A stretch of 64,000 bases of DNA, taken from NCBI GenBank assembly GCA_037074615.1, contig CM073537.1, positions 15,953,989 through 16,017,988 of the forward strand, in the 5' to 3' direction. Position 1 is the first letter of the stretch. Each line of letters begins with the position of its first letter. The translations under genes and the position numbers were made by a program. Origin of the DNA: Leucaena leucocephala (taxonomy: Eukaryota; Streptophyta; Magnoliopsida; Fabales; Fabaceae). Of this stretch, positions 11,430-24,156 are shown piece after piece. The notes beneath the pieces are model-generated. The model was not told the DNA's origin and did not search any database. It saw only the letters and a list, made by a program, of their open reading frames with translations.

Positions 11430-14400
11430 ATTTTAGGGATTATGAAGAAATTGAATAGGACGAGATATTATTAAATCAAGTCTTTTTCAAGAAATTGAAG
11501 AATCTCTCTAATTTCTGCGATTGTTGTTTTCTCTCCAAATTTTGCTTCTTCACTCCATGAGGTGGGTCATCATGTATTTCCAATCTTTTATGATATAACT
11601 ACATCTGAAATATTCAGCACAATCAAGAAATGTTACGTTGTAGAAAGCATTTAAAAAGAGTGAAGAAAAATTTGCCCAAGACCACATGAAGGTGCAAAGC
11701 TAGAGTGATGCTTTAATACTTGTTTGGATTTTCTTCAAGGAAGTCAATATTTCCCCTGTCTTGATTAGAGAATCTAATTAAAGAATTAATTTTAATTTTA
11801 AATATAAGATATATTTTCTATATTTATCAACTATTTTAAAATTATTCCTATTAATACTTTCTTAATAATAATTAAATAAGAGAGTGATGGAGAGAGTAAA
11901 TGAAGATGATTAGAATATTTTAAAAATATACCATATTAACTAACTTCCTTAATCTAATCAAATTAGTTAAATATGTTATATATTAATGATGATCGAATAA
12001 ATATAAAACTTATCCCATATACTCATATTGTAAACTATAAAATTATAATTAAAAATGCCAAATTAAGACTTCAGATCGTCAATCAAAACAAAGCACTTAA
12101 ATTATGTAACCATTTGCTAACAGGTTGGAACGTTTAGTCCAACTTGGTTTTCAAAACAAATGTGTGTATTTCTTTGAAAACCCATAGTTGGATGAAAGTT
12201 CCAATAGGAAACATTACACTCAATTGATATAACTCTTACATACCCAATTCTTAATTTTCTTAAATATAGTTTCTTTTTTTATAAAAGAAATAAAAAGAAA
12301 AATTACTGTATTCGTCTAATGATTTCAACTGAATTTGAGAGCCTTACAACTTTATCCAAATAACAATTATGTCATCTTAAAAGTCATGCATTACACTAAA
12401 CATAAAACCCAAATTCAAAACATATATTTACAAATTCCCTAATGAAAAATATCATAAGATGCATAATACCAAATGAAATTACAACAAAAATCACTCCATT
12501 AAAAAAAAGAGTCATGAACATGTAATTAAGCTCTCAATAACCTCGAAGATAAATTCTTACGCATTTTGAGTAATTTCACACACCATTTCAGCTACATTAT
12601 ATTATTAGCATACATCTCTGGACAGCTCTGGTTCGTTGGAAAAGTTGTTAGATATTGTATTACAACAGCAACAAAAAAACCTCAAAATAGGGCTAAAAAT
12701 TCTATGTAGATCAATGGTTTTACTACCTATATATGTAAGAACTTTTTTTCTCAGACTTTCACAATATTAATATTTCAAACTTTTAGTTTAAATTAGACCA
12801 AAAACAATTATAACAAGACTTTTCCTAAACAATGTCATATTTATTTGGCAAATCGCTATAAAATGAGACCTTTAACCGCTACAAAGTAACAGCTGTAAAT
12901 CTTAGTTTTTTTTTATTTATAGTTAAGCGTAGATATATAAAACATTATGCATGCACACATCAGTTTCAATTAATCAATGAATTCCAAACCCAATAAGAGC
13001 AAGACTTGGCTCAAGGAGTGGCTCGCTCTTATATATTCTCCAATGCGTGCTGATAGGCACAAAATTTGTTTAAACCTACGATTTCACAAGTAGAGGGGCA
13101 GTATTAAGTAATAAAGTGATAAATAATATGTGAAAGATTATGGGTTTAAGACTTTATAAGGGGTTATGGGGAATAGTCTCGATCGGCAGATTATAACAAG
13201 AATCATTTATTTCTATATATCACTAATAACAAGTTTTAATAAGTCTATAAGGGAGTATATATCTTTCTTCGTTTTGTCTCTTCAGAATTTCATTAGAGTG
13301 ATCTTCATCGGATTTTTGTGGGTATTAATCCGACGACAGATCAGGTTTCATCTTTTGCTGCTTCTTCCTTCTTCGCAGTTTCATCTCTTATTGTATTTTT
13401 TTTTATTGTTGGTTCCAATGGATTCTTCTTCAACAGATATTTGGCATTTTGTGGTGTCCAAGGAAAACTAATTAAAACCTTGTTCGAGCGAATCGAAAGT
13501 CTAAATGCAGAAAATTTAAATCTCTGCTGATTGAATCGTTGTTATTCAAAGTAATAGAGCATTATTCAGTAATGGACACCAACTTGGTGACTTTGAAGGA
13601 TTTTGGAGGCTCCATACCTTCATATATATTCCCAGAAAGAAACCATCAATTCCGGGAAAATGCATGCCCTAGCTCCTCTCTCTCTCTCTATCTATCTCAG
13701 GCACAGTTTGATTTGCTTATATATATATGTTGAGGGCAGAAAGTAGGAATGATATTTCTGTGTGAAGATGTAGAAGCCACAACTTAAGTACCTAACGTTT
13801 TGAAGGTAACTTAGCTTTAAATTAAAGTAGTTTTGGTTCCAACAACGCTGACATATTTTCAGTCGCATAGAAGCAAACAACAATACACATCATCGTATAT
13901 CTGAAAGCAACACCTTACGTGTTCAATATTTTTATCATTCTAAAATAACATCACGAAAATGTGAATTCCATCACTCACAATATTTATGATTAATTCATGT
14001 GTGCTTATATATTACGTCATTCTATTTTTATAGATGTATACGGAAGGCCTTTGGTGCATTATATTGCAGCATGGTGTACACACACACGAGACTCTTTTTG
14101 ATCACATGATGTGTGCAATATACTATCTCACATTCGATCCTAATTATAAGATTTAGATAAATATTTTATTTTAATTTTAAATATAAGATCCTAATTTATT
14201 TTGTCTTCTAAATTTATAATTTTTTTCTTAAAGTACTCTTATATGATTTCATGTATATTAAAAAGTTTCAATAGTTCTAATACACATGATATATAGTGGA
14301 GAGTATTTTAGAAAAATTAGTATACAATTATTACTAATAAATAATTTAATTAATTTATTTAATCTATCTAAATTAGTTAAATATATATTATATTAAAAAC

Positions 14401-17290
14401 TTTATATACTTTCTTTTGTCGTTTATGGAAGTAGATCACCCTCCAAAAAAAATTTATGGTTCAAAATGTAATTTACTTTGCAGGAGTGGGTATATAATTA
14501 AAGGGGAATTAGGATGCAATCCTAATTAAAAGGATTTAATTATTAAAAAATCCTAAATAACTTAAAATTGTTGCCAAATTTTATATTAAAACTTGTTATT
14601 GTTAACTCTTCAATTATTATTAAAACTTATGGATAATTAAATTATTTATTTGGGACCTCATTATGGTTCTGCCTATCATTAATTGCTTTACCCTATAAAT
14701 GTTCTTCTTATCAATTTTGTGATTGGGAGAGTATGTGTTTTTTTAAATATATACTCCTTTTATTCTTAATATAAAATTTAGTTTATAGTGTCAATTATAT
14801 TATAAATTAGGTCTTATATTTAGGATAAAAAAAGTATAGTACTACTTCCGATCCCAATATATAGGAGCTAGTTAGGAGATTAGATTTAATTCTAAATATA
14901 AAATCTCAATCTATTTTTTCTCCTATATTTATTATTTTTCTTTGAACTAATTTAATCTACTTAACCTATAAACTGATATATATATATATATATGATCTAG
15001 TATTATATATGAGTATGTTACAGAAATTATGTTATATTTATTATAATTAACTGATTAATCTCATTTCTTTAATCTACCTAAATTAATTAACTAAATATTA
15101 TATTAATAATTAGAGAGAGTCGTATTTATTAAGGGTTAAACATAGAAATTAAAATAATTTTTAGACAATTTTAATATTACAAATAACTTCTCTTAGTTTC
15201 AATAAAATATATAAAAAATAACTTATATTAACTAGCAGAATAATATAATACTTCATCAATAGCATATAACAATTTAACTAATTCTTTTAACTAGATCTTC
15301 TATTTTTTTTACCAGCAACTAGATCTTCTATTTTGGATCAAAGAGTATAAAAACTTTAATAAAACATATTATTCATGATATGTGAATACTACATTTCATT
15401 ATTAGACTATATCATGCATGAGACTTATAGTTAAAAAAAATGATTTAATATAGTGAGATCCACTTCTTAAATGAGATCCATTATATTAATATTTATCAAC
15501 AACAATTAATTCTCCAGTCCATGTCTGAAAGTATTAATAATATAGTGATTTTATTAAGGGTAAATATACACTCAATATCCTGAATTATTTTTAGAGATGT
15601 CCAAATATCTTAAACTATTAATGTAGAAAAGTGCTAGTTCAAGATTAAATTAGTTTATTAAATTTGAAGCTACTGCTTTTATTAGATTATTTAATTTAAT
15701 TATTATTATTAAATTTCAAGATAAATTTGAAGAATACGGATGTTAACTTCCATTTGTTTCAAGGGTAAAGATACATCCAATCTACTTTCTGCTCCAACGA
15801 GGATGGGGTTGAAGAATTCGAAAAAGCCGTAGCTCTTTTTTGGTTTTTCAGATGGCACTTTTATAAATTATACGTATAAGTATTAAAAAAACACAATGCT
15901 CAAAAGTTAGCATTAATATCATTTTCATAAGGTAGATTTTGAGGGTGACAACTATATACAACTAAGTAGACACTGGTCTAATCTCATCATACTATACAAA
16001 TTAATCTCTCTGACATTCTGAATCAAACAGCGTATCATCACCTGGCCAAAAAAATATCAAAAAATATATTTTTACATTGATTCTGAATCAATAAATATCC
16101 ATTAACACATAACCCACACATACATAACCATGAAAGCAATATTATTCATAAAAAATGTGAACAACATGAGTCTTTAGGAACTGATACATTTTCAAATATT
16201 TTTTTTTAAAAAAAATCCAAAGCTTGCTATGCTAATTAATCGCTATTAAATATAACCTAATATATATAATTACTAAAATTATTTTTCATTTGACTGAAAT
16301 TGCTTTTTTTCCTTTATCTCTCATAAATATTGCTTAATTTTTTTTCACCTGCTCTCTTTTTTTCTTTCTTGAGAGTTTCCCTAGATGATTACACTACTCG
16401 AAGTTAGACTTTTTTTTTTTTAAAAAAAAAATGTTTTTCTCTTTATATTTTTTATCAAGTTTTCTCTTTCATGAAACAGGTGGGATCATTGAATAGAAAT
16501 GGCTTCATCCCTGTTGAATAAGATACTACCTCGTCAGCATGTAATATAAGATCTAATCCGTAATGTGAATTATTAATTGAATTATAAATATTTTATATTA
16601 AAGAGTAGAGGTAGTATTATGTTTGAATATATGGGGATGTAAAAAAATTACGCTATAGTAGAAGAGCTTATCCATATACTCGTACAAGGAATGAGATATT
16701 AGATAGTTTTATAAAAAATAAATAACGGAACGGTATAATTTAATTTTATTGATTCTTCATCACCTCTTTTTACTATTGATTCTTTCAATTTTTCTTTTCA
16801 ACTAAGCATATTCATAATTCAAAATCAAGATACTAAAATAATACTTTTCAATCCTTAATATAAGAGTTAATTGACTAATATATTTGGGTAGATTAAAAAA
16901 ATTAAATAAATTATTTAATTATAATAAATATGATATAATCTCCTTAAAATATCATGTATAATATTATATTATATATCAATTTATAAGTATAGTAAATTAA
17001 TATTCTATGAACATATAATAAATATTAAAAATAAAATATATTAATATTTTATCTTTAAGATCAAGATCAATCTCGCTCTAACTAAATCTTATATATATGA
17101 TCGGTGGGGTAAGTGATAACAAAGTGAACCCAACATAAAAAGAAGGTTAACAATGAGTAGAAATGAAATGAAATTTGGAAGCACACTTGTAAGATAAGCC
17201 GTTAAACGACACACTCTCACTCCTCCAATCCAAATTAGTTGGCTGCTCTCGGATATCAAGCCCATGTTGAAGAAGGCCAGTGTCCAAAAT
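11430..17290. other. AT-rich intergenic DNA, no gene seen
   Basis: About 5.9 kb with no supported gene. At 13150-13700 base composition is less extreme, and short ORFs occur around 13318-13530 and 13539-13733. They match no family I recognise and have no coherent exon structure; a decayed transposon is possible. A microsatellite (TA) lies near 14977-14992. Confidence 0.55.
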
Positions 17291-17321
17291 AAGCACTGGA
17301 TACCGGTGGTAGGGTTTTCCC

Positions 17322-17489
17322 CTTATACCGTATCGCTTAAGCGAGGTCTCGAGTTCGAGCCTTGGCGTATGCAGAAAATCCCCGTTGGGAGACTCACCCA
17401 CCATAGCCAGGTGCGCGACGCGGGTCGGATCCGGATGTAGTCAGGGCAAAGCTCCGGTGAACCGGGTGGGCAAAAAAAAAAAAAAAAAA
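17322..17489 (+). mobile_element. tRNA-derived SINE, family 1, 5'-truncated copy
   Basis: It contains the family body: GTATCGCTTAAGCGAGGTC, the B-box-like GAGTTCGAGCC, AGACTCACCCACCATAGCC and GGTGAACCGGGTGGGC, followed by a run of As (17472-17489). Compared with the copy at about 50786-50974 (minus) it lacks the A-box-like head (GGTTGGTCCGAGTGGTAAGC). Confidence 0.75.
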
Positions 17490-17492
17490 TAA

Positions 17493-17688
17493 CGGGGGTT
17501 GGTCTAAGTCGTAAGTGATTTGATATCGCTTAAGTAAGGTCTCGAGTTCGAGCCTTGGCGTATACAGAAAATCCCTGTTATGAGACTCACCTACTATAGC
17601 CAGGTGCGCGAGGCGAGTCGAATCCGAATATAGTCGAGGCAAAACTCTGGTGAATCTGGTAGGCAAAAAAAGAAAAAGAAAAAAGAAA
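17493..17688 (+). mobile_element. tRNA-derived SINE, family 1, near full-length copy
   Basis: The head is GGGTTGGTCTAAGTCGTAAG (A-box-like), followed by GAGTTCGAGCC (B-box-like), the same body as its neighbour and an A-rich tail (17663-17688). It sits head to tail behind the truncated copy. The pair ends about 340 bp before the CESA7 start codon, so it lies in the CESA7 upstream region. It is older or more diverged than the first copy (many C-to-T and G-to-A differences, as expected of methylated repeats). Confidence 0.8.
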
Positions 17689-17888
17689 TGAAATGAAACG
17701 AAATTTGAAGAATAGAAACTAGATGGACAGACTAAATTAGAGAGGGAAAGAGATATAATGAATATTTAAAAGGAGAAATGACAACGAAGGTGGTCGTTGG
17801 AGAAGTCACAGGAGGGCGGCGAGGTACAGCGGTTGGAAAGAAACAAAGGAAAGACAAAGCTTCAATTGAAGGCAATGGGGACACTGTA

Positions 17889-17895
17889 ACCAACC
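17889..17895 (+). promoter_or_regulatory. SMRE-like secondary-wall MYB site upstream of CESA7
   Basis: ACCAACC fits the secondary-wall MYB-responsive consensus ACC(A/T)A(A/C)(T/C) bound by MYB46/MYB83-type factors, which activate secondary-wall CESA genes. It lies 132 bp before the ATG, in the promoter or leader. A 7-bp degenerate match is weak evidence on its own. An AT-rich TATTTAAAA at about 17763 is a possible TATA element. Confidence 0.35.
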
Positions 17896-18002
17896 TCATC
17901 AACCCTAACGTGGACACATTAGGTGACCTCACCATAACCATTTCCTTCTTATTAACCTCTTCTTCCTCACTCCCTCCATACTCATTCATCATCCATCAAT
18001 CT

Positions 18003-18026
18003 CGCCCGCCCGCCCGCCCGCCCGCC
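18003..18026 (+). repeat. (CGCC)6 microsatellite directly before the CESA7 start codon
   Basis: Six perfect CGCC units end at the base before the ATG (18027). In an AT-rich genome this GC-only leader segment is unusual. It could slow or focus initiation, or vary between alleles. Confidence 0.9.
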
Positions 18027-19246
18027 ATGGAAGCCAGCGCTGGACTCGTTGCTGGGTCTCACAACCGCAACGAGCTCGTCGTCATTCACGGCCATGAAGA
18101 GGTATAATCAATGAATGAATTAATGTACATAATTTCCTGCTTTGTAATAAATCATCATGGTTTGTGCTTTTCGGAGTTGAGATTAACGACTCGTCTATAT
18201 ATGGTGGCTGCAGCCGAAACCTTTGAAGAATTTGGATGGCCAGGTCTGTGAGATATGTGGCGACGATGCCGGACTCACCGTCGACGGCGACCTGTTTGTC
18301 GCCTGCAATGAGTGTGGTTTCCCGGTTTGCCGTCCCTGCTATGAATATGAACGAAGAGAAGGAAGCCAACTCTGCCCACAATGCAAGACCAGATACAAGC
18401 GTCTCAAAGGTGCGTGTGTATGTTTCCCTATTTCTTATATTTATTAATTTTTTTAAATTATCATTTTTAATAATCCTTTAATACTAATTAAGTAAGAGAG
18501 AGAGTATGTTAAAAAAAATTATTAAGATATTTCAGAAAAATATATGATATTAATAACTTAATTTTTTTAATCTAATTAAATTAGTTAAATATAAGTAGTA
18601 AGAGTATATTAGTGATATCTTTTAAGCTTCTTAGTATTGATGTTGTACGTACATATTTGGAAATGAAGGAAGCCCGAGGGTGCAGGGAGATGAAGATGAG
18701 GAGGACGTGGATGACATTGAACATGAATTCAAAATCGCAGCAGACGACAAGACCAAGGGTAACCATATGGCAGAGGCCATGCTGCATGGCAAGATGACCT
18801 ATGGAAGAGGCCCTGAAGATGACGATAATGTTCAATTCCCTCCCGTCATTTCCGGAAACCGCTCCCGTCCGGTGAGCGGAGAATTCCCAATAACATCCCA
18901 TGCTTATGGTGGAGACCAGATGCTATCTTCTAATTCTCTTCACAAACGCATTCATCCTTATCCAGTTCCTGAGCCTGGTAACATTCATTCTCTCACAAAC
19001 CTATCCAACTCGATATATTTTGACTGTTACCCTTCATATGGTTGATATATATATATATGAATATATTGACAAAGCAGGAAGTGTGAGAGGGGACGAGAAG
19101 AACGAGGATGGGTGGAAAGATAGAATGGATGACTGGAAACTGCAGCAAGGAAACCTAGGGCCTGAACCTGAGGAAGATCTAGAGGCAGCTTTGTAAGTTT
19201 TCTTCTTTGTGTTGTGTATAATTTTCATGGTTGATATTCGCAGCTG

Positions 19247-19278
<32 letters not shown>

Positions 19279-22200
19279 GTTTGCAGGTTGGATGAAGCGA
19301 GGCAACCATTGTCGAGAAAAGTGCCAATAGCATCGAGCAAGATTAATCCATATAGAATGGTGATAGTGGGACGTCTTGTGATTCTTGCATTCTTCCTGAG
19401 ATATAGAATTATGAATCCGGTTCATGACGCCATAGGGCTGTGGCTCACCTCCATTATATGTGAAATCTGGTTTGCTTTCTCTTGGATCCTTGATCAGTTC
19501 CCTAAATGGTTCCCCATTGATCGCGAGACCTACCTTGATCGTCTTTCCATCAGGTATATATATACCATGTTATAGAAACCCAACCTCAGTGTACCAAAAT
19601 AAACAAAAACCTAACCTGATTGGCTGATTAAACTAATAAACTAGTGAATCATTTTTTTAGTCTGTCCATTTAAGAGGTCGAAATAATCAATTGGGTTATA
19701 TTATATATATTATATATCATGTTATTAAAATCTAACCTAATCGGTAAACCAATACTCTGATCAGTTAATTTTGGGATAAGTTGACCGAAATTTATTTTAT
19801 ATATTTTTTCTCTTTGTTAAGTATGAAATAACAACGTTTTTAGTTATTTTATACTAGTAGTCAATCAAATTTATATCTTAATAACTTAATTTATCTTATT
19901 GGATTATACATAGTTTATACATGTATGTTCTGTTTACCTATGGACTGATACATTTTTTATTTAAATATTATTTTTTTCATGTTTATATATATAGGACTAT
20001 TTTTATATATTTTTATTAAATTATATTATTTTAATTATGACTAATTTATCTTATTAAATCATAATTGGATCACTCGTTCTTGAAACATTGTTATATGTTT
20101 TTCAGTATATATAGTATCATTTGAAGATGGAAAATTTGATCTTTTGGGTTAAGATATGGTATGTTTGAATTGGACGCAGGTATGAAAGAGAAGGAGAGCC
20201 AAATATGCTGGCATCGGTGGATGTGTTTGTCAGTACGGTGGATCCGATGAAGGAACCACCGTTGGTGACGTCGAACACGATTCTGTCGATATTGGCGATG
20301 GATTATCCGGTGGATAAGATATCATGTTACATATCAGACGATGGAGCTTCAATGTGCACGTTCGAAGCACTTTCAGAAACAGCAGAATTTGCAAGGAAGT
20401 GGGTGCCATTTTGTAAGAAGTTCAGCATTGAGCCTCGAGCTCCTGAGATGTACTTCTCTGAGAAGATCGATTACTTGAAAGATAAGGTTCAGCCCACTTT
20501 CGTCAAGGAGCGTCGAGCAATGAAGGTTTGATCATTATATTATTTCTAACCCAAAATTTTCATGCAAACTGATTTCTATTTTACTGATTTTAGATTAAGA
20601 AATATCCTGAATTGTCTAATTACTTACGAAATTTATTATCAATTTTCTTTCTAAAAAATTATTATTAATTTTCTTCTAATATACTCATAATTTTTTAATT
20701 AATCTTTCAAAAATAACTACCAATTCAAAAAAAAAAAAATTATTCAGTCATTATAGTTTCTCCAATCATAAATATTTATCTCTATATTTATAATTTGTAG
20801 AAAAATAGAAATAGTAACAAATGATGTGGTTCTTACTAAACATATATCTAGATTAATTTTATCACATTAATATACATAAAATTAAAATTAACCAAATTAA
20901 ATTAGAGATAATATATACATGCAATAAAACTGTTATGTGCATAATAATTTTTTATTTTCTGTTGATAATAACTAAATTTTATTTTTTAAATATTTTTTGT
21001 TTTATTTTGTATTTTCTAGCAATGTATATGTGGCTTATCTAGTGAACATTCACATTAGCTTAAATTAAGTAAAGGCTCCATAGTGATAGAATTAGTTATT
21101 ACTACTAACGGTGGTGTATACCTAATCTATATAAAAGAACAAATTATGAGTCTATGACTAATTTCTATACCTGGTGAAAGTGCAAGGACCCAAGAAAAGA
21201 AAAGAAAAAAAAAAACTACAACACTTGTTAAGAATGAAGTGAAATTATAACCATTTCACAAATTGATTTTCCCTCTCTCTCTCTCTCTCTATATATATAT
21301 TTAAAAGTTTAGCTTCGTAGCTTTTTAAACCCAACCACTGGGTATTTCGAAAATTTTTGAACATAGCATATATAGTAACTATGAATCAACATGTTGTGAT
21401 GATGACAGAGAGAATACGAAGAGTTCAAGGTGAGAGTGAATGCACTTGTGGCGAAAGCCCAGAAGGTTCCAGCAGGAGGATGGATTATGCAGGATGGCAC
21501 TCCATGGCCAGGCAACAACACCAAGGACCATCCTGGTATGATCCAAGTCTTTCTCGGTCACAGTGGCGGCTGCGACACCGACGGCAACCTTCTTCCCCGT
21601 CTCGTTTATGTCTCCAGAGAGAAACGCCCTGGTTTCGCCCACCACAAGAAAGCTGGCGCCATGAATGCTCTCGTTCGTGTCTCTGCTGTTCTCACAAATG
21701 CCCCTTTCATGCTCAACTTGGATTGTGATCACTACCTTAATAACAGCAAGGCCGTCAGAGAGGCCATGTGCTTCTTGATGGATCCCCAAACTGGGAAAAA
21801 AGTCTGCTATGTCCAATTCCCTCAGAGATTCGATGGCATTGACAGGCACGATCGTTACGCCAACAGAAACACCGTATTCTTCGACGTGAGTCATCTTATA
21901 GGACTTACCTCAACTTATATATATCTTCAATTAGTCAACGTAGGATTATGGGTTTCTATTTGACTTTAAACAATTAGATATCTTTCTATCCAAATAGCTT
22001 AAGCTAATTTTATGGGAATTGCCTCAAGGTTATGTATATATATCTTCAATTCATTATTCAATTAGTCGATGTGGAACTTCAATATATTCTTCGATGTGTG
22101 TTTGTATGCAGATTAACATGAAGGGTCTAGATGGTATTCAAGGTCCTGTGTATGTGGGGACTGGGTGTGTGTTTAGGAGGCAAGCTCTGTACGGATACAA

Positions 22201-24156
22201 TCCTCCGAAGGGTCCTAAACGCCCCAAGATGGTAAGTTGTGATTGCTGCCCGTGTTTCGGACGCCGCAAGAAGCAGAAGCATGAGCATCTTGCAAATGCA
22301 GAGTCTGCAATGCTGCAACAAGGTTCTTGATTATTACAAATCCCAATCACTAATATTGTAGATTTCCATATATAAATAGACAGATAGATATTCTTACTTG
22401 TGGGTGACTGACTTGCTTTTGCAGGAATGGAAGATGATAAAGAGTTGCTCATGTCTCAGATGAATTTTGAAAAGAAATTTGGGCAATCATCTATTTTTGT
22501 GACTTCAACTTTGATGGAAGAAGGTGGTGTGCCTCCTTCCTCAAGCCCAGCAGCTCTTCTCAAAGAAGCCATTCATGTTATAAGCTGTGGCTATGAGGAT
22601 AAAACCGAATGGGGAACTGAGGTAATACATACAATTAACACTTTCCCCAGCCTTAACAGCCTAAGTCTTAGGTTTAGACTTGTTTGTCCCAACTGACTTT
22701 TGCAAACTGGAGTTGGAGTAAAAGTCAATTATTATAATGTGATTTATGTTTTGATAAGCTTTTACGAAAGAATTTATTTGACAGAAACTTATTTAGATAA
22801 TATATTGAAAAATCAGTTTCAGAATGTTCAAATGGAAATCCAATTTTGGCCCAGTAGTTATTTTCCCCAAAAGCCATTCCAAAAATATATTTTGGGCCTA
22901 AACTGGATTTTTGGTTTAAAAAGTCAGTTTTCATGAGATTTAAGCTATGCAAAACATGCTGTTAACTGATGTATGTTGTTTTTATCATGTGCAGCTGGGT
23001 TGGATCTATGGATCTATTACTGAGGATATCCTAACAGGTTTCAAGATGCATTGCCGTGGATGGAGATCTATTTACTGTATGCCAAAGATACCTGCATTCA
23101 AGGGTACAGCTCCAATCAACTTGTCAGATCGGCTCAACCAGGTACTTCGTTGGGCTCTTGGTTCGATTGAGATATTCTTCAGTCCCCATTGCCCTGCATG
23201 GTATGGCTACAAGGGTGGCAACAAGCTCAAGTGGCTCGAGCGATTCGCCTATGTCAACACCACCGTCTACCCCTTCACCTCCCTCCCTCTACTTGCCTAC
23301 TGTATTCTTCCTGCTATTTGCTTGCTCACTGACAAGTTCATCATGCCACCGGTAACAATTCTATAAACATGACTTAGCTTGCTAATGTGATTTTACGTGC
23401 TCATGATTCCATAATCTTCAAAAGCAAATAACATGATCTAAATGCTGATATCATATAGAGTAGTACTAAATAAAGGAGGATCTAATTAATCAAGATTCAA
23501 TACTTACAATTGAACTAATTATGAACTGTCACCTAAAGCTCATATAATTAATACTTTGATGGTTAATGTACCAGATAAGCACTTTTGCTGGTTTGTACTT
23601 CGTTGCTTTGTTCTCTTCCATCATCGCGACGGGCCTGCTTGAGTTGAAATGGAGTGGAGTAAGCATAGAGGAATGGTGGAGAAATGAGCAATTCTGGGTC
23701 ATTGGTGGTGTATCAGCACATCTATTTGCTGTCATACAAGGTCTTCTGAAGGTGCTAGCCGGGATCGACACAAACTTCACCGTTACATCGAAGGCAGCAG
23801 ATGATGAGGAATTTGGAGAATTATACACATTCAAATGGACCACTCTCCTAATCCCACCAACCACTATACTAATCATCAATATTGTTGGTGTTGTTGCTGG
23901 AATCTCAGATGCAATTAACAATGGCTACCAATCTTGGGGACCCCTATTTGGAAAGCTCTTCTTTTCCTTCTGGGTCATTGTTCATCTCTACCCATTCCTT
24001 AAAGGTTTGATGGGAAGACAAAACAGAACACCCACCATTGTTGTGATTTGGTCAGTGCTTTTGGCTTCTATTTTCTCTCTACTTTGGGTGAGAATTGACC
24101 CATTTGTGATGAAAACTAAGGGGCCTGATACCAAGATGTGTGGAATCAACTGCTGA
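18027..24156 (+). CDS. CESA7: Cellulose synthase A catalytic subunit 7 (secondary cell wall)
   Basis: UDP-glucose:beta-1,4-glucan synthase of the plasma-membrane rosette; works with CESA4 and CESA8 in xylem and fibres. Exons: 18027-18101, 18214-18409, 18669-18977, 19078-19192, 19287-19553, 20180-20525, 21409-21885, 22112-22322, 22425-22621, 22995-23351, 23575-24156. All introns are GT-AG and phases agree, giving 1043 aa (Arabidopsis CESA7 is 1026). The N-terminus MEASAGLVAGSHNRNELVVI is typical of CESA7. RING-type zinc finger Cys are 37, 40, 56, 59, 64, 67, 79 and 82. Two membrane helices lie in exon 5 and six after the catalytic domain. Catalytic motifs are DDG 374-376, DCD 541-543, TED 740-742 and QVLRW 780-784. 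The gating loop is FTVTSK at 918-923. The CCPCFG cysteines of the class-specific region and the C-terminal CGINC are present. Nothing is missing. Confidence 0.97.
19247..19279. repeat. AT microsatellite in CESA7 intron 4
   Basis: A (TA)n run just upstream of the exon 5 acceptor (TTTGCAG at 19280-19286). Similar AT runs lie at about 19047-19058 in intron 3 and 21289-21300 in intron 6, the last preceded by a CT run. Confidence 0.85.

Noticed and set aside
13166..13733. Three overlapping short ORFs in the 13 kb region
   Set aside because: No recognisable family, no exon logic and low-complexity composition. A decayed element is possible, but there is no evidence for a gene.
17322..17688. Possible tRNA genes because of the GAGTTCGAGCC motifs
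   Set aside because: The sequences cannot fold into a complete tRNA, have A tails and are repeated elsewhere with target duplications, so they are SINEs.
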